A stretch of DNA of 46,083 nucleotides from Psychrobacter sp. 4Bb (GTDB lineage Bacteria; Pseudomonadota; Gammaproteobacteria; Pseudomonadales; Moraxellaceae), in the NCBI RefSeq assembly GCF_002836735.1, contig NZ_PJAS01000068.1:1-46083 (forward strand), given 5' to 3'. Each line of letters starts with the position of its first letter. Position 1 is the first letter of the stretch. The notes under the pieces are model-generated. The model searched no databases and was not told where the DNA came from. It saw only the letters and a program-made list of their open reading frames with translations. Below, piece by piece: positions 17,741 through 26,587 of this stretch. Both the position numbers and the translations under genes were made by a program.

Positions 17741-18337
17741 ATGAGTAACACCCCAATAATAACCCCAGATTATAAAGAAAGTACCGAATCCTATCGCCAA
17801 CTGATTGGTTCAACTGGCGAAGACTTAGATCGTCCTGGTTTATTAGACACGCCTGTACGTGCGGCAAAGGCTTTTGCTCACTTAACCAAAGGCTATCATC
17901 AAAGCATTGAAGAGGTGGTCAATGATGCGGTTTTTCCATCGACCAATCGTGAGCTAGTACTGGTACAGAACATTGAGTTTTATTCACTGTGCGAGCATCA
18001 TATGCTACCGTTCCATGGTGTGGCTCATATTGGCTACCTGCCTGATGGTCAAGTACTGGGGCTATCGAAGTTTGCCCGCATTGTCGATATGTTTGCCCGT
18101 CGTCTACAAATACAAGAAAACCTGAGTGAACAGATTGCACAAACCATCATGGATGTTACTGGCTGTCGCGGCGTGGCGGTAGTCATGGATGCCTCGCACA
18201 TGTGTATGATGATGCGCGGTGTCAGCAAACAGCATTCAACCACGCGTAGTACCGCGATGCTTGGTGAGTATCAACACAACAATCAAGCCCGTAATGAATT
18301 TTTAGGTGCGGTACCTAAGCGTCAGCCAGCGTTTTAA
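17741..18337 (+). CDS. folE: GTP cyclohydrolase I (type IA)
   Basis: Converts GTP to 7,8-dihydroneopterin triphosphate, the first step of tetrahydrofolate synthesis. Zinc and active-site motifs are present: [12 protein letters not shown] (Cys and His ligands) and [16 protein letters not shown] (second Cys ligand and catalytic His). [26 protein letters not shown] forms the typical tunnel-fold core. An in-frame ATG at 17726 would add five residues. I prefer 17741, with GGATGG about 11 nt upstream, but either could be used. It faces the msrAB gene across a bidirectional terminator. Confidence 0.95.
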   Translation: MSNTPIITPDYKESTESYRQLIGSTGEDLDRPGLLDTPVRAAKAFAHLTKGYHQSIEEVVNDAVFPSTNRELVLVQNIEFYSLCEHHMLPFHGVAHIGYLPDGQVLGLSKFARIVDMFARRLQIQENLSEQIAQTIMDVTGCRGVAVVMDASHMCMMMRGVSKQHSTTRSTAMLGEYQHNNQARNEFLGAVPKRQPAF

Positions 18338-18379
18338 TTGGCTGTTAATTGATTAGGCTGTTGTGAATAACAACCAAAT

Positions 18380-18408
18380 AAAAAGGACGCATCATATGCG
18401 TCCTTTTT
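18380..18408. terminator. Bidirectional terminator between folE and msrAB
   Basis: Perfect 13-bp stem (AAAAAGGACGCAT with its complement) and a 3-nt loop. It has A-rich and T-rich arms on both sides, between convergent genes. Confidence 0.9.
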
Positions 18409-18435
18409 GTTTGGCCGAGCGGTAGAAAAATAGTA

Positions 18436-19650
18436 CTAACCAACTGGCTTTACATCGTCTACCCGATCACCATAACCAGCAGCTTCCATATCTGCAAGCG
18501 GAATAAAGCGGAGCGCTGCTGAATTCATGCAATAGCGTTTGCCTGTCGGTGCTGGACCGTCGTCAAATACATGTCCCACGTGTGAGTCCGCGTAACGGCT
18601 ACGAATTTCAGTACGGGTTCCAAATATTCCTCGATCTGGCTTTTCAACCACTAAGCTCGTATCCAATGGGCGAGTAAAGCTCGGCCAGCCCGTACCAGAC
18701 TTATATTTATCACGCGAAGAATACAGTGGCTCACCAGATACGACGTCTACATACAGTCCAGGCTCTTTGTTATCCCAGTACTCATTATCAAAGGCGCGCT
18801 CAGTACCTTCTTTTTGAGTGACTTTGTACTGAATATCACTAAGCGATTTCTTTAGCGCATCTTGTGAAGGTTTTACAAATGTATCTGGATTAAAACCTTT
18901 ACTTACTTTGCTATCTGATGTGTTATTTGACATTGCTGGCTGCGTACTATCTGCTTCGGGCGTAAACTGACTAAAATCAAGCTCGTAGTTTTTACCATAG
19001 ACACTCTCGATAAATTGATAGCGACCAGAATTGAAGGTATAAGCTTTATAGCGTATCGGGTTCTTTTTATAGTAATCTTGATGATACTCTTCAGCAGGAT
19101 AAAAAGTGCTAGCAGGTACAATCTCAATCACTACTGGCTTGTCATATACACCAGAGGCTTGCAGTGACTGCTTGGCCGCTTCTGCGATTTGCTTTTCTTG
19201 CGCATTGTTATAAAAAATTGCTGGACGGTACTGTGTACCGCGATCAACATACTGCCCTTTATCATCAGTAGGATCAGCAATTCTCCATAACACTTGTACT
19301 ATGCCATTGTAAGTAATCTTCTTAGGATCATAATACACTTGCGCCGCTTCTGTATGCCCAGTACCACCTGCTGACACCTGCTTGTAGGTTGGGTTTTCAG
19401 TGGTGCCACCCGTATAACCAGATACGACTTCTACCACGCCAGGGATTTTTTCATAACCTGCTTCAACACACCAAAAACACCCACCCGCTACCGTGGCTAC
19501 TGCCAATCCTGGTGTAGTCGGTGCATATGGGTTAGCGGCAGTTGTACTCTTTACAGTAGAGCTGTTTTCAGTTGATGCGCAGCCTGCGTAAATCGCACTA
19601 CTCGCTATGATAACTAACCCTATGATTTTAGATGGTAATATGCGATTCAT
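18436..19650 (-). CDS. msrAB: Fused peptide-methionine sulfoxide reductase MsrA-MsrB, predicted lipoprotein
   Basis: Repairs oxidised methionine in proteins: MsrA acts on the S-sulfoxide and MsrB on the R-sulfoxide. Order: signal peptide with lipobox ending at Cys24 (IYAGC), MsrA domain (about 50-225, catalytic GGCFWC with Cys58 and Cys61), linker, MsrB domain (about 270-390, catalytic Cys near 373 in [11 protein letters not shown]). MsrB has no zinc CxxC pairs, and the position where some MsrB proteins carry the resolving cysteine is Thr (SGTGWPSF). These four are the only cysteines. The lipobox predicts anchoring on the periplasmic side. The start has AGGAGA. There is no thioredoxin-like N-terminal domain of the PilB kind. 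Confidence 0.93.
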   Translation of the reverse strand: MNRILPSKIIGLVIIASSAIYAGCASTENSSTVKSTTAANPYAPTTPGLAVATVAGGCFWCVEAGYEKIPGVVEVVSGYTGGTTENPTYKQVSAGGTGHTEAAQVYYDPKKITYNGIVQVLWRIADPTDDKGQYVDRGTQYRPAIFYNNAQEKQIAEAAKQSLQASGVYDKPVVIEIVPASTFYPAEEYHQDYYKKNPIRYKAYTFNSGRYQFIESVYGKNYELDFSQFTPEADSTQPAMSNNTSDSKVSKGFNPDTFVKPSQDALKKSLSDIQYKVTQKEGTERAFDNEYWDNKEPGLYVDVVSGEPLYSSRDKYKSGTGWPSFTRPLDTSLVVEKPDRGIFGTRTEIRSRYADSHVGHVFDDGPAPTGKRYCMNSAALRFIPLADMEAAGYGDRVDDVKPVG

Positions 19651-19864
19651 AGAAATCTCCTAAGCGTAATGTCCTTTAAATATCCTAACGCCTTTGTATC
19701 ACTGAAACATTCCTATACTGTTATATATTTACAGTTTATTAAGATAATTTTTATCAACTGAGTGTAATAACAAGATAAATTAAACGATTATTTGATAACG
19801 ATTACATATTTTAGTATGACTTAACTATAGAAATAAGACGGAAACTTTATTATCTCAATGCATT

Positions 19865-19901
19865 AAAAAAGCCTATCCTCCAAAGAGTAATAGACTTTTT
19901 T
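19865..19901 (-). terminator. Terminator of the iron-type alcohol dehydrogenase gene
   Basis: Stem 19865-19876 with 19890-19901 (one mismatch), arms A6 and T6, so it ends in a T-run on the minus strand. It lies 29 bp after the dehydrogenase stop codon. Confidence 0.75.
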
Positions 19902-19929
19902 ATTTTAATATCACTAGCTCTATAAAAAA

Positions 19930-21234
19930 CTATGACGCTGTTTCATTATTACTATCAGCACGTTCGTCGCTAGCTTGCTTAATCTTCGTTAGAATTTCCT
20001 TGATTTCAGCGGCTGATAGATAAGTTGGCACGGCATAAGTATCGCTGACCTCTTTTGCTGCTGCCTTTGCGATATCATTAAAGTCGCTGGTTTGCATACC
20101 ATTGACAGTTGGATCAATATTTAGTTCTGCAATCAAGTCTCTAACTTGCGCAATCAGGTTATCTGCTATCTCACTATCGCCATTAGCTGCTTGACCATTC
20201 TGTACCATACCGGTTCTTTTAGCCAATGCAGCCAGTCTCTTTTTGCTCGCTTTGCGATTGATGTCAAGTACATAAGGCAACACGATGGCATTGGCACGAC
20301 CATGAGGAATACTATAGTAAGCGCCTAACTGATGCGCGATAGCATGCACATAACCCAGACCTGCTTTGTTAAAGGCGATCCCGCCGTAATGAGCGGCGAT
20401 ACCCATCTCTTCTCTTGCTTTTAGATTGCCACCGTCTTTATAAGCTAGTGGTAAGTAATGCATAACAGATTTTACGGCAGAGGCTGCATAGTAATCTGTC
20501 TCTACGCTGGCATTAGCACTCATCCATGCTTCTAAGGCATGGGTCAATACATCAATACCAGTATCTGCTGTAATATGAGCTGGCATGCCTTTCATAATAA
20601 CTGGGTCAATCGCAGCGGCTAGTGGTACCATTCTTGGGTCGATAGACAATGCTTTTTGATGCGTTTTGTCATCAGACACTACTGCACCAAGTGTCGCTTC
20701 TGAACCCGTGCCAGCTGTCGTTGGTACGCAGTATAGCGGCGTTGCAGGCTTTCTTGCTTTAAGAATACCGATTAGCTGCTTTGGCTTGCACTTATTGCCT
20801 TGAGACATGGCTATCATTTTGGCCGCATCGATCACTGAGCCGCCACCAATAGCTATGATAGAGTCACAATTGGCTTCTATAGACTGACGGAGCCCTTCTT
20901 CAACTACTTTAAAAGTAGGATCTGGCGTAATGCCATCATAGATGTGATAACTGATATTTTTCGCATCTAGATAATCGGTAACTTTTGCAGGTATGCCCAG
21001 TTTGTTGAGCACCGTATCCGTGACGATAAACACATTGGTATTGCCTTCATTGATAAGCATATCGCATAGCTCATCACAGGCAGTCTCACCGACAAAGAGC
21101 ATAGGTCTTCTGATAGGTATCACATAAGACACTGCTTTTAACACCTTGGCCCGAGTTTTAGCGACAACCAAATAACCAGCATGCTGCAAGCTGTTGTTCT
21201 TTACCAATTTAGTAATACTATTTTGTGTTTTCAT
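19930..21234 (-). CDS. Iron-containing (type III) alcohol dehydrogenase
   Basis: NAD(P)-dependent alcohol dehydrogenase of the iron-activated group (YiaY/AdhB relatives). The nucleotide-binding GGGSVIDAAK motif is present. The metal-site region reads ADTGIDVLTHALEAW (Asp/His ligands) with GLGYVHAIAHQLGAYYSIPHGRANAIVLP later (two more His). About 434 residues against the usual 380-390. The extra part is an N-terminal extension of about 40 residues, hydrophobic around KAVSYVIPIRRPMLFV. The ATG at 21234 is used; a GTG at 21240 is also possible because AAGGA lies 5 nt before it. Two perfect tandem 10-mers lie just upstream. The physiological substrate is not evident. Confidence 0.92.
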   Translation of the reverse strand: MKTQNSITKLVKNNSLQHAGYLVVAKTRAKVLKAVSYVIPIRRPMLFVGETACDELCDMLINEGNTNVFIVTDTVLNKLGIPAKVTDYLDAKNISYHIYDGITPDPTFKVVEEGLRQSIEANCDSIIAIGGGSVIDAAKMIAMSQGNKCKPKQLIGILKARKPATPLYCVPTTAGTGSEATLGAVVSDDKTHQKALSIDPRMVPLAAAIDPVIMKGMPAHITADTGIDVLTHALEAWMSANASVETDYYAASAVKSVMHYLPLAYKDGGNLKAREEMGIAAHYGGIAFNKAGLGYVHAIAHQLGAYYSIPHGRANAIVLPYVLDINRKASKKRLAALAKRTGMVQNGQAANGDSEIADNLIAQVRDLIAELNIDPTVNGMQTSDFNDIAKAAAKEVSDTYAVPTYLSAAEIKEILTKIKQASDERADSNNETAS

Positions 21235-21274
21235 GAGCACAAAAATCCTTTTTAATGATGGTTTTAACTACAAT

Positions 21275-21294
21275 AAAGACCGTTAAAGACCGTT
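21275..21294. promoter_or_regulatory. Tandem 10-bp repeat upstream of the alcohol dehydrogenase gene
   Basis: AAAGACCGTT occurs twice in tandem (21275-21284 and 21285-21294), about 40-60 bp upstream of the start codon. The period of one helical turn is typical of protein-binding direct repeats. The regulator is unknown. Confidence 0.35.
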
Positions 21295-21453
21295 TTTGCC
21301 AGCCAGTTAAATATTACTAATTTACGAGCGCCAGAATGTATAAAGATACGCATCACAGCATTATAAAATGGGCAGCTCTCTAAAATTATTGTACCACTGC
21401 TCTTTTCAATATGTCGCTATTATTATGAACTGTGATGTGTCAATTTTATACTA

Positions 21454-21479
21454 GGTCGCTTAATTTAGTCGCTTAATTT
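21454..21479. repeat. Tandem 13-bp repeat downstream of yejF
   Basis: Two copies of GTCGCTTAATTT in tandem, with one change at the first position. They follow the yejF stop codon on the minus strand. No hairpin terminator is visible for the yej operon here. Confidence 0.4.
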
Positions 21480-21517
21480 GATTGATCAGTCTGAGTGGCT
21501 ACAGTAAGTCGTTTAAA

Positions 21518-23197
21518 CTAGTCAGTACTTGCCTTTAACAGTTGCTGAGTGTAAGTATGTTGTGGATGATTGAAAAGATCTTCGGTACGTCCAGATTCTA
21601 CGCAAGTGCCTTGTTTCAATACCATAATATGCTGACACAGTGCGCGTACTACTTTGAGATCATGACTGATAAAGACATAACTGATTTCTAGCCTTTCTTG
21701 AATTTCACGTAATAAACTAACTACTGTGACCTGTGTGGTACTGTCGAGTGCGGAGGTCGGCTCATCTAATATAAGTAAGCTTGGTTTCATAATGAGTGCA
21801 CGCGCCAGTGCCACGCGTTGACGCTGGCCACCTGACAGCTCGTGTGGATAGCGCTGCGCAAATGCTAAAGGCAAATGTACCGTAGCAAGACTATCTAGCA
21901 CCGCTTGCTGACGTGCAACTTTATCCACGCCTTGTACCAGCAGACCCTCTTCCACGATTTGCATGACCGTCATACGCGGATTAATACTAGCAAATGGATC
22001 TTGAAATACCATCTGAATTTGCGAGCGGAAGTTACGTAGCGCCTTTTTGGACAATGCTGAGATATCTTGATCATTGACCACTATCTGCCCATTCACACGT
22101 GCTTGGTTGCTCAGTAGTTGACTAAGCGCCAGTGCAATGGTGGTTTTACCAGAGCCAGATTCTCCAACGATACCCAATGCCTGACCTTTTTGCAGTGTCA
22201 TATCGACACCTTTGACCGCATCGAACCAGCGCTTGGTACCTCCAAGCAGACCCTTTTCAATTGGGAATTGTACATTAAGACGCTTCACTTCTAGTACGAT
22301 TGATTGTTTATCTGCGTTATCGTCTTCTATGATTAATGCTTGCCCAAAGTCTTGCTTGATAAGTGTGCGAGTATAATCGGCCTTAGGCTGATCAAATACC
22401 GAAGATGTTTTACCCTGTTCAATCGTTTGACCTTGGCGCATAACGATAACCTCATCACTATAGCGCTTGACCAGATTGAGATCGTGACTGATTAATATCA
22501 TCGCCATATTGTGCTTACGTTTGAGATTATCTAATAACGCCAAAATCTCATGCTGCAAGGTAACATCGAGCGCAGTCGTTGGCTCATCAGCAATTAGAAT
22601 ATCAGGCTGCTGAGCCAATGCCATGGCAATCATCACTCGCTGGCGCTGACCACCTGATAACTCATGTGGGTAACGATTCAATTTGTCAGCAGGATCTGTA
22701 ATATTGACATCATTTAGCAAAGCAATGCTGGTTTCTTGCCATTGCTTTTTAGGTACGCCGCTTAGACGCAACGATTCAGCAATTTGTTTAGCAACCGTAT
22801 GTAACGGATTTAATGCGGTCATCGGTTCTTGAAATACCATACCGATACGCTGTCCACGAATAGACCGCAGTGCAGCATTACGCGCCTTATCATTCGCTAT
22901 GGGCAAGGTAGACATACCTGCCGTATTTGCAAGCTGTACCACACCAGTGATGGTCAAACTATCTGGTAACAGCCCTAGTAGCGCAAGACTGGCAATTGAC
23001 TTGCCAGAGCCTGACTCACCAACGATGGCCAAGGTTTGCCCTTGTCTTAACTCATAAGACAGCGCATCGACCAACTGGGTGCCTGTAGTCGTCGTGATAG
23101 TTAATCTATCTACAGTTAGCATGAGCTTATCTTGTGCACGATGAAGACTTTCATTTGGCGCATTGCTGTGCTTAGTGGCGACAATATTTTTAGTCAT
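21518..23197 (-). CDS. yejF: Peptide ABC transporter ATP-binding protein, two fused ATPase domains
   Basis: Energises the Yej-type oligopeptide importer. Two complete ABC domains lie in tandem: Walker A GESGSGKS (N half) and GESGSGKTT (C half). Two signature motifs LSGGQRQRV and two Walker B motifs (LIADEP and LILDEP) are present. The single-chain tandem design and the neighbouring permeases match YejF. The start at 23197 follows the yejE stop by one base, with GAGG upstream. A longer frame to 23227 would overlap yejE. Last gene of the yejB-yejE-yejF operon. Confidence 0.93.
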   Translation of the reverse strand: MTKNIVATKHSNAPNESLHRAQDKLMLTVDRLTITTTTGTQLVDALSYELRQGQTLAIVGESGSGKSIASLALLGLLPDSLTITGVVQLANTAGMSTLPIANDKARNAALRSIRGQRIGMVFQEPMTALNPLHTVAKQIAESLRLSGVPKKQWQETSIALLNDVNITDPADKLNRYPHELSGGQRQRVMIAMALAQQPDILIADEPTTALDVTLQHEILALLDNLKRKHNMAMILISHDLNLVKRYSDEVIVMRQGQTIEQGKTSSVFDQPKADYTRTLIKQDFGQALIIEDDNADKQSIVLEVKRLNVQFPIEKGLLGGTKRWFDAVKGVDMTLQKGQALGIVGESGSGKTTIALALSQLLSNQARVNGQIVVNDQDISALSKKALRNFRSQIQMVFQDPFASINPRMTVMQIVEEGLLVQGVDKVARQQAVLDSLATVHLPLAFAQRYPHELSGGQRQRVALARALIMKPSLLILDEPTSALDSTTQVTVVSLLREIQERLEISYVFISHDLKVVRALCQHIMVLKQGTCVESGRTEDLFNHPQHTYTQQLLKASTD

Positions 23198-23198
23198 A

Positions 23199-24311
23199 TT
23201 AAGAACGCCTCGGATCAAATGCATCACGCAGCGCTTCGCCGACGAAGATGAGCAATGACAAAATAAAGGTCAAGCTAAAGAATCCTGACAAGGCAAGCCA
23301 AGGTGCATCAAGGTTGTTCTTCCCTTGTACCATTAGCTCACCAAGAGACGGCGAGCCAGGTGGCAATCCATATCCCAAGAAATCCAGCGCAGTCAAAGCG
23401 ATAATATTGGCCGTTAGAATAAATGGCAACTGCGACAAACTAGAAGCTAACGCATTGGGTAAGATATGTCTAAGCATGATTTGGCTGTCCGAAACACCTA
23501 AATTGCGTGCAGCTCGCACATAGTCAAAGTTGCGGGCTCGTAAGAACTCTGCCCGTACCAAACCGACCAAACCCATCCAACCGAACAGTAGCATCATGGC
23601 GAACAGCATAATAATGCTGGGACTAAACAGACTGACCAAAATAATAATCATAAACAGCTGAGGCATACCGCCCCATACTTCCATAAATCGCTGCCCTGCC
23701 AGATCTACCCAGCCGCCATAATAACCTTGTACCGCACCGACGATAATCCCAATCAGTGCACCCGCAAGCGTCAAGGCCAGACCAAACAGTAACGACACTC
23801 GCATACCATAAAGTATCCGTGCCAGCACATCACGTCCCATATCATCAGTACCAAGCCAGTTCTGAGCATTGGGTGCTGCTGGATAAGGCAGACCAAGCTC
23901 GACGTTGGGCGTCTGGTCGGCAAACGGAATAGGCGGCATTATATAAAACCCTTGCTCATCAATCAGCGACTGCACTGCAGGGTCTTTATAATTGGTTTCG
24001 GTCTCAAATACACCGCCAAACGTCGTTTCAGGATAGGCCTTTAATACCGGAAAGTAATAATCGCCTTGATATTGAACCAGTAAAGGTTTGTCATTGGCAA
24101 TGACGTTAGCTGCCATACAAATAACAAATATCACTGCGAAAACAAACAGCGATATCACCCCAAGTCTATTTTGACGAAAGCGATTGAGTCGTGCTTGCCA
24201 GATAGGGTTCAAGCGTTGCTTTTTTGTGGCAGATAGCTGCTCAGGCATTGGCGCTTTATCTGGTTCGCTATTAATAGTACTGCGATTTGGTGAAGGTTGA
24301 TTATTTGACAT
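23199..24311 (-). CDS. yejE: Peptide ABC transporter permease YejE
   Basis: Inner-membrane permease of the binding-protein-dependent type. A polar N-terminal stretch (1-30) comes first. An initial membrane helix (about 45-70), a periplasmic loop and a five-helix BPD_transp_1 core follow. The EAA-like loop reads YVRAARNLGVSDSQIMLRHILPNA. C-terminal AFDPR is typical of this family. The LGTDDMGRDVLARILYGMR motif marks OppC/DppC-type permeases. It shares one base with the yejB stop (TAATG), a sign of translational coupling. Confidence 0.94.
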   Translation of the reverse strand: MSNNQPSPNRSTINSEPDKAPMPEQLSATKKQRLNPIWQARLNRFRQNRLGVISLFVFAVIFVICMAANVIANDKPLLVQYQGDYYFPVLKAYPETTFGGVFETETNYKDPAVQSLIDEQGFYIMPPIPFADQTPNVELGLPYPAAPNAQNWLGTDDMGRDVLARILYGMRVSLLFGLALTLAGALIGIIVGAVQGYYGGWVDLAGQRFMEVWGGMPQLFMIIILVSLFSPSIIMLFAMMLLFGWMGLVGLVRAEFLRARNFDYVRAARNLGVSDSQIMLRHILPNALASSLSQLPFILTANIIALTALDFLGYGLPPGSPSLGELMVQGKNNLDAPWLALSGFFSLTFILSLLIFVGEALRDAFDPRRS

Positions 24312-25381
24312 TAGCGCCCCTCAAAGTCAATACGAGGATCGATTAAGTGATAGCTCAAATCACTGATTAATTGCAGTAGCAACCCCATTAAGGTAAAGAT
24401 AAATAGTGTGCCAAATATCACTGGATAATCACGTTGTTGAATGGCTTCAAACCCTAACAAGCCCAAGCCATCTAGTTTAAAGATAATCTCAATCAAAAAG
24501 TTACCCGCAAAGAAGATACCAACAATAGCGGCTGGAATACCTGCGATAATAATCAACATCGCATTGCGAAACACATGGCCATATAGCACCTGACGCTCAC
24601 CTAAGCCTTTAGCACGTGCGGTCAGTACATACTGCTTGCCCAGTTCCTCTAAAAAGCTGAATTTGGTCAAATAGGTCAAGCCCGCGAAACCGCCTACGGT
24701 ACTTGCCAGCAGCGGTAATGCCAAATGCCAAAAATAATCTTTTACTTTACCAAGCGCGCTTAGCTGATCAAAATTTTCGGACGTCAATCCCTGTAATGGA
24801 AAGATATTCCAATAGCTGCCACCTGCAAAGAAAACCAGTAAAATCACTGCAAAGACAAATACAGGTATCGCATGTCCGATCGCTAGCAGCATAGCAGTGG
24901 CTTTATCAATGCCTGAGCCATGATGCATCGCTTTATACACTCCCAATGGAATAGCTATCATATAGATGAGCAGCGTACTCCATAGTCCAAGCGATATCGA
25001 GACTGGCAGCTTCTCTATAATAAGGTCGGTCACCGACTGCCCTTTAAAAAACGACTCACCAAAATCTAACTGAGCGTAGTTCTTTAACATAAGCCAAAAT
25101 CGCTCTGGAGCAGATTTATCAAAGCCATATTGAGCGTTGATTGCGGCGACCATCTCCTCAGAGAGACCACGCGTGCCTTGATAAGTGCTGTCGTTGCCAC
25201 CTGCACTGCCCGCACCAATATTACCGCCAAGCGCATTGTCTTTTGCGCCCTGTTCGATAAGTGCCAGCTGCTGCTCAACAGGCCCGCCTGGTGCCGCCTG
25301 TACGATCACAAAGTTGGCAAGCAAGATCAAAAATAGTGTCGGCAATATCAGTAGTAGTCTTTTTAAGATATAACGACCCAT
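24311..25381 (-). CDS. yejB: Peptide ABC transporter permease YejB
   Basis: Second permease of the Yej importer, OppB/DppB type. N-terminal helix (MGRYILKRLLLILPTLFLI) with the AAPGGPVEQQLA motif, then a five-helix core. The EAA-type loop reads YVLTARAKGLGERQVLYGHVFRNA and the C terminus DLSYHLIDPRIDFEGR. At 356 residues it is near the family norm. The start has AGGAAG upstream. It heads the yejB-yejE-yejF run; gloB lies about 100 bp upstream on the same strand. Confidence 0.94.
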   Translation of the reverse strand: MGRYILKRLLLILPTLFLILLANFVIVQAAPGGPVEQQLALIEQGAKDNALGGNIGAGSAGGNDSTYQGTRGLSEEMVAAINAQYGFDKSAPERFWLMLKNYAQLDFGESFFKGQSVTDLIIEKLPVSISLGLWSTLLIYMIAIPLGVYKAMHHGSGIDKATAMLLAIGHAIPVFVFAVILLVFFAGGSYWNIFPLQGLTSENFDQLSALGKVKDYFWHLALPLLASTVGGFAGLTYLTKFSFLEELGKQYVLTARAKGLGERQVLYGHVFRNAMLIIIAGIPAAIVGIFFAGNFLIEIIFKLDGLGLLGFEAIQQRDYPVIFGTLFIFTLMGLLLQLISDLSYHLIDPRIDFEGR

Positions 25382-25484
25382 AATGGCGACTTCCTAAATA
25401 AAGAGAGAGGGCAATGACGTTCAGCAGCGAATTGCGTTGTGTTAAAGAGATGCTTGAAAGCAAGCTACTTGTTAAAAACTTACT

Positions 25485-26264
25485 TTAAAAGTTGTTTTTC
25501 AGCTCACGTAACGCTGCAAATACCGTTAACGACTTCTCATCATCGATAGGCATTTTGGATTTAACTCCTGCGATTACACTCGGCTCTTGTGTACGTAAAA
25601 ACACATTTACCGTGCGCTCATGCTCTAGTGTCACTGGTAGCGTTGCCATGCCTTGTTCAGTTTGTACCTCTGCTCGTGCTAAGGCTTGCTGCATCGATTC
25701 ATTGTCAGGTTCAATAGATAGACCAAAACGTAGGTTACTGGCCGTATATTCATGCGCCGGATACAGTAGCGCCTCATGAGGCAAGCCGTTCAAACGCTTA
25801 AAGCTCTCATGCAGTTGCTCAATCGTACCAGTAAACACACGTCCACAACCTGCACTAAACAACGTATCACCGCAGAAGCAGTGCTTTTGCCCATCGATAT
25901 CCAAAATATAGGCCATATGGCTAGCGGTATGCCCTGATACATCCCAGACTTGCGCAGAGCAGCCCCATGCGCTCACCGTGCTACCGTCTTTGATAGTTTG
26001 ATCTTCATCGACGCCATGCTCACTATGCGCAACCAGATGAGTCATCGGATACGATTCCTGCAACTCTGCGACGCCGCCGATATGATCATGATGATGGTGA
26101 GTCGTCCAAATCGATGTTAGTTCGAGCTCATGCGTCTCTAGATAATCAATGACCGGCTGGGCTTGACCTGGATCAATGACAATCGCCTGCTTATTATTTT
26201 CATTAATCAATGTCCAGATATAGTTATCGCTAAATGCTTTGATTGGGTGAATACGAATACTCAT
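25485..26264 (-). CDS. gloB: Hydroxyacylglutathione hydrolase (glyoxalase II)
   Basis: Hydrolyses S-D-lactoylglutathione to D-lactate and glutathione, the second step of methylglyoxal detoxification. Metallo-beta-lactamase fold with the THHHHDHIGG binuclear zinc motif near residue 55. Further ligand regions are VSGHTASHMAYIL, CGDTLFSAGCGRVFTGT and LYPAHEYTASNLRF (glyoxalase II hallmark). 259 residues is standard. AAGGA precedes the ATG. It lies between yejA and yejBEF on the same strand, which breaks the usual contiguous yej order. Confidence 0.96.
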   Translation of the reverse strand: MSIRIHPIKAFSDNYIWTLINENNKQAIVIDPGQAQPVIDYLETHELELTSIWTTHHHHDHIGGVAELQESYPMTHLVAHSEHGVDEDQTIKDGSTVSAWGCSAQVWDVSGHTASHMAYILDIDGQKHCFCGDTLFSAGCGRVFTGTIEQLHESFKRLNGLPHEALLYPAHEYTASNLRFGLSIEPDNESMQQALARAEVQTEQGMATLPVTLEHERTVNVFLRTQEPSVIAGVKSKMPIDDEKSLTVFAALRELKNNF

Positions 26265-26316
26265 ATTAAATCCTTACCGGTAGTTATTTTTGTTACGTGT
26301 TATTTTGAGTTATCTA

Positions 26317-26486
26317 GGGCGTGTCCTCAATTCAAACGAGTGTCCTCTAAATGGGCTAAAAACAGCTAAATTTTGCCAAACATCGTCAAATAGTTGGTCA
26401 ATATCTCGATATTATCTGCACTATTTTCCTCGTTTGACGGCAATTTATCTCATTTTTATCACCATTTTTAAAATGAGGACACGCCC
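26317..26486. mobile_element. MITE-like element with 13-bp perfect terminal inverted repeats
   Basis: A 170-bp segment bounded by GGGCGTGTCCTCA and its exact complement; the similarity continues to about 20 bp with two mismatches. TA dinucleotides flank both ends, as expected for insertion at a TA target (IS630/Tc1-type; other families are possible). There is no transposase frame inside, so it is non-autonomous. It sits in the spacer between yejA and gloB. No second copy was noticed in this window. Confidence 0.7.
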
Positions 26487-26587
26487 TAATCTAACTGTTA
26501 TTTGATAGCAACAGCATATATTTAATAAAACAGCATATATGCTCAGCTGTCCGTTGTTATCGGGTCAAACTTTATAGTAAATACTGT

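Noticed and set aside
26290..26505. 71-residue frame across the MITE-like element
   Set aside because: Spans both inverted ends, has no ribosome-binding site, and no transposase-like motif; treated as chance.
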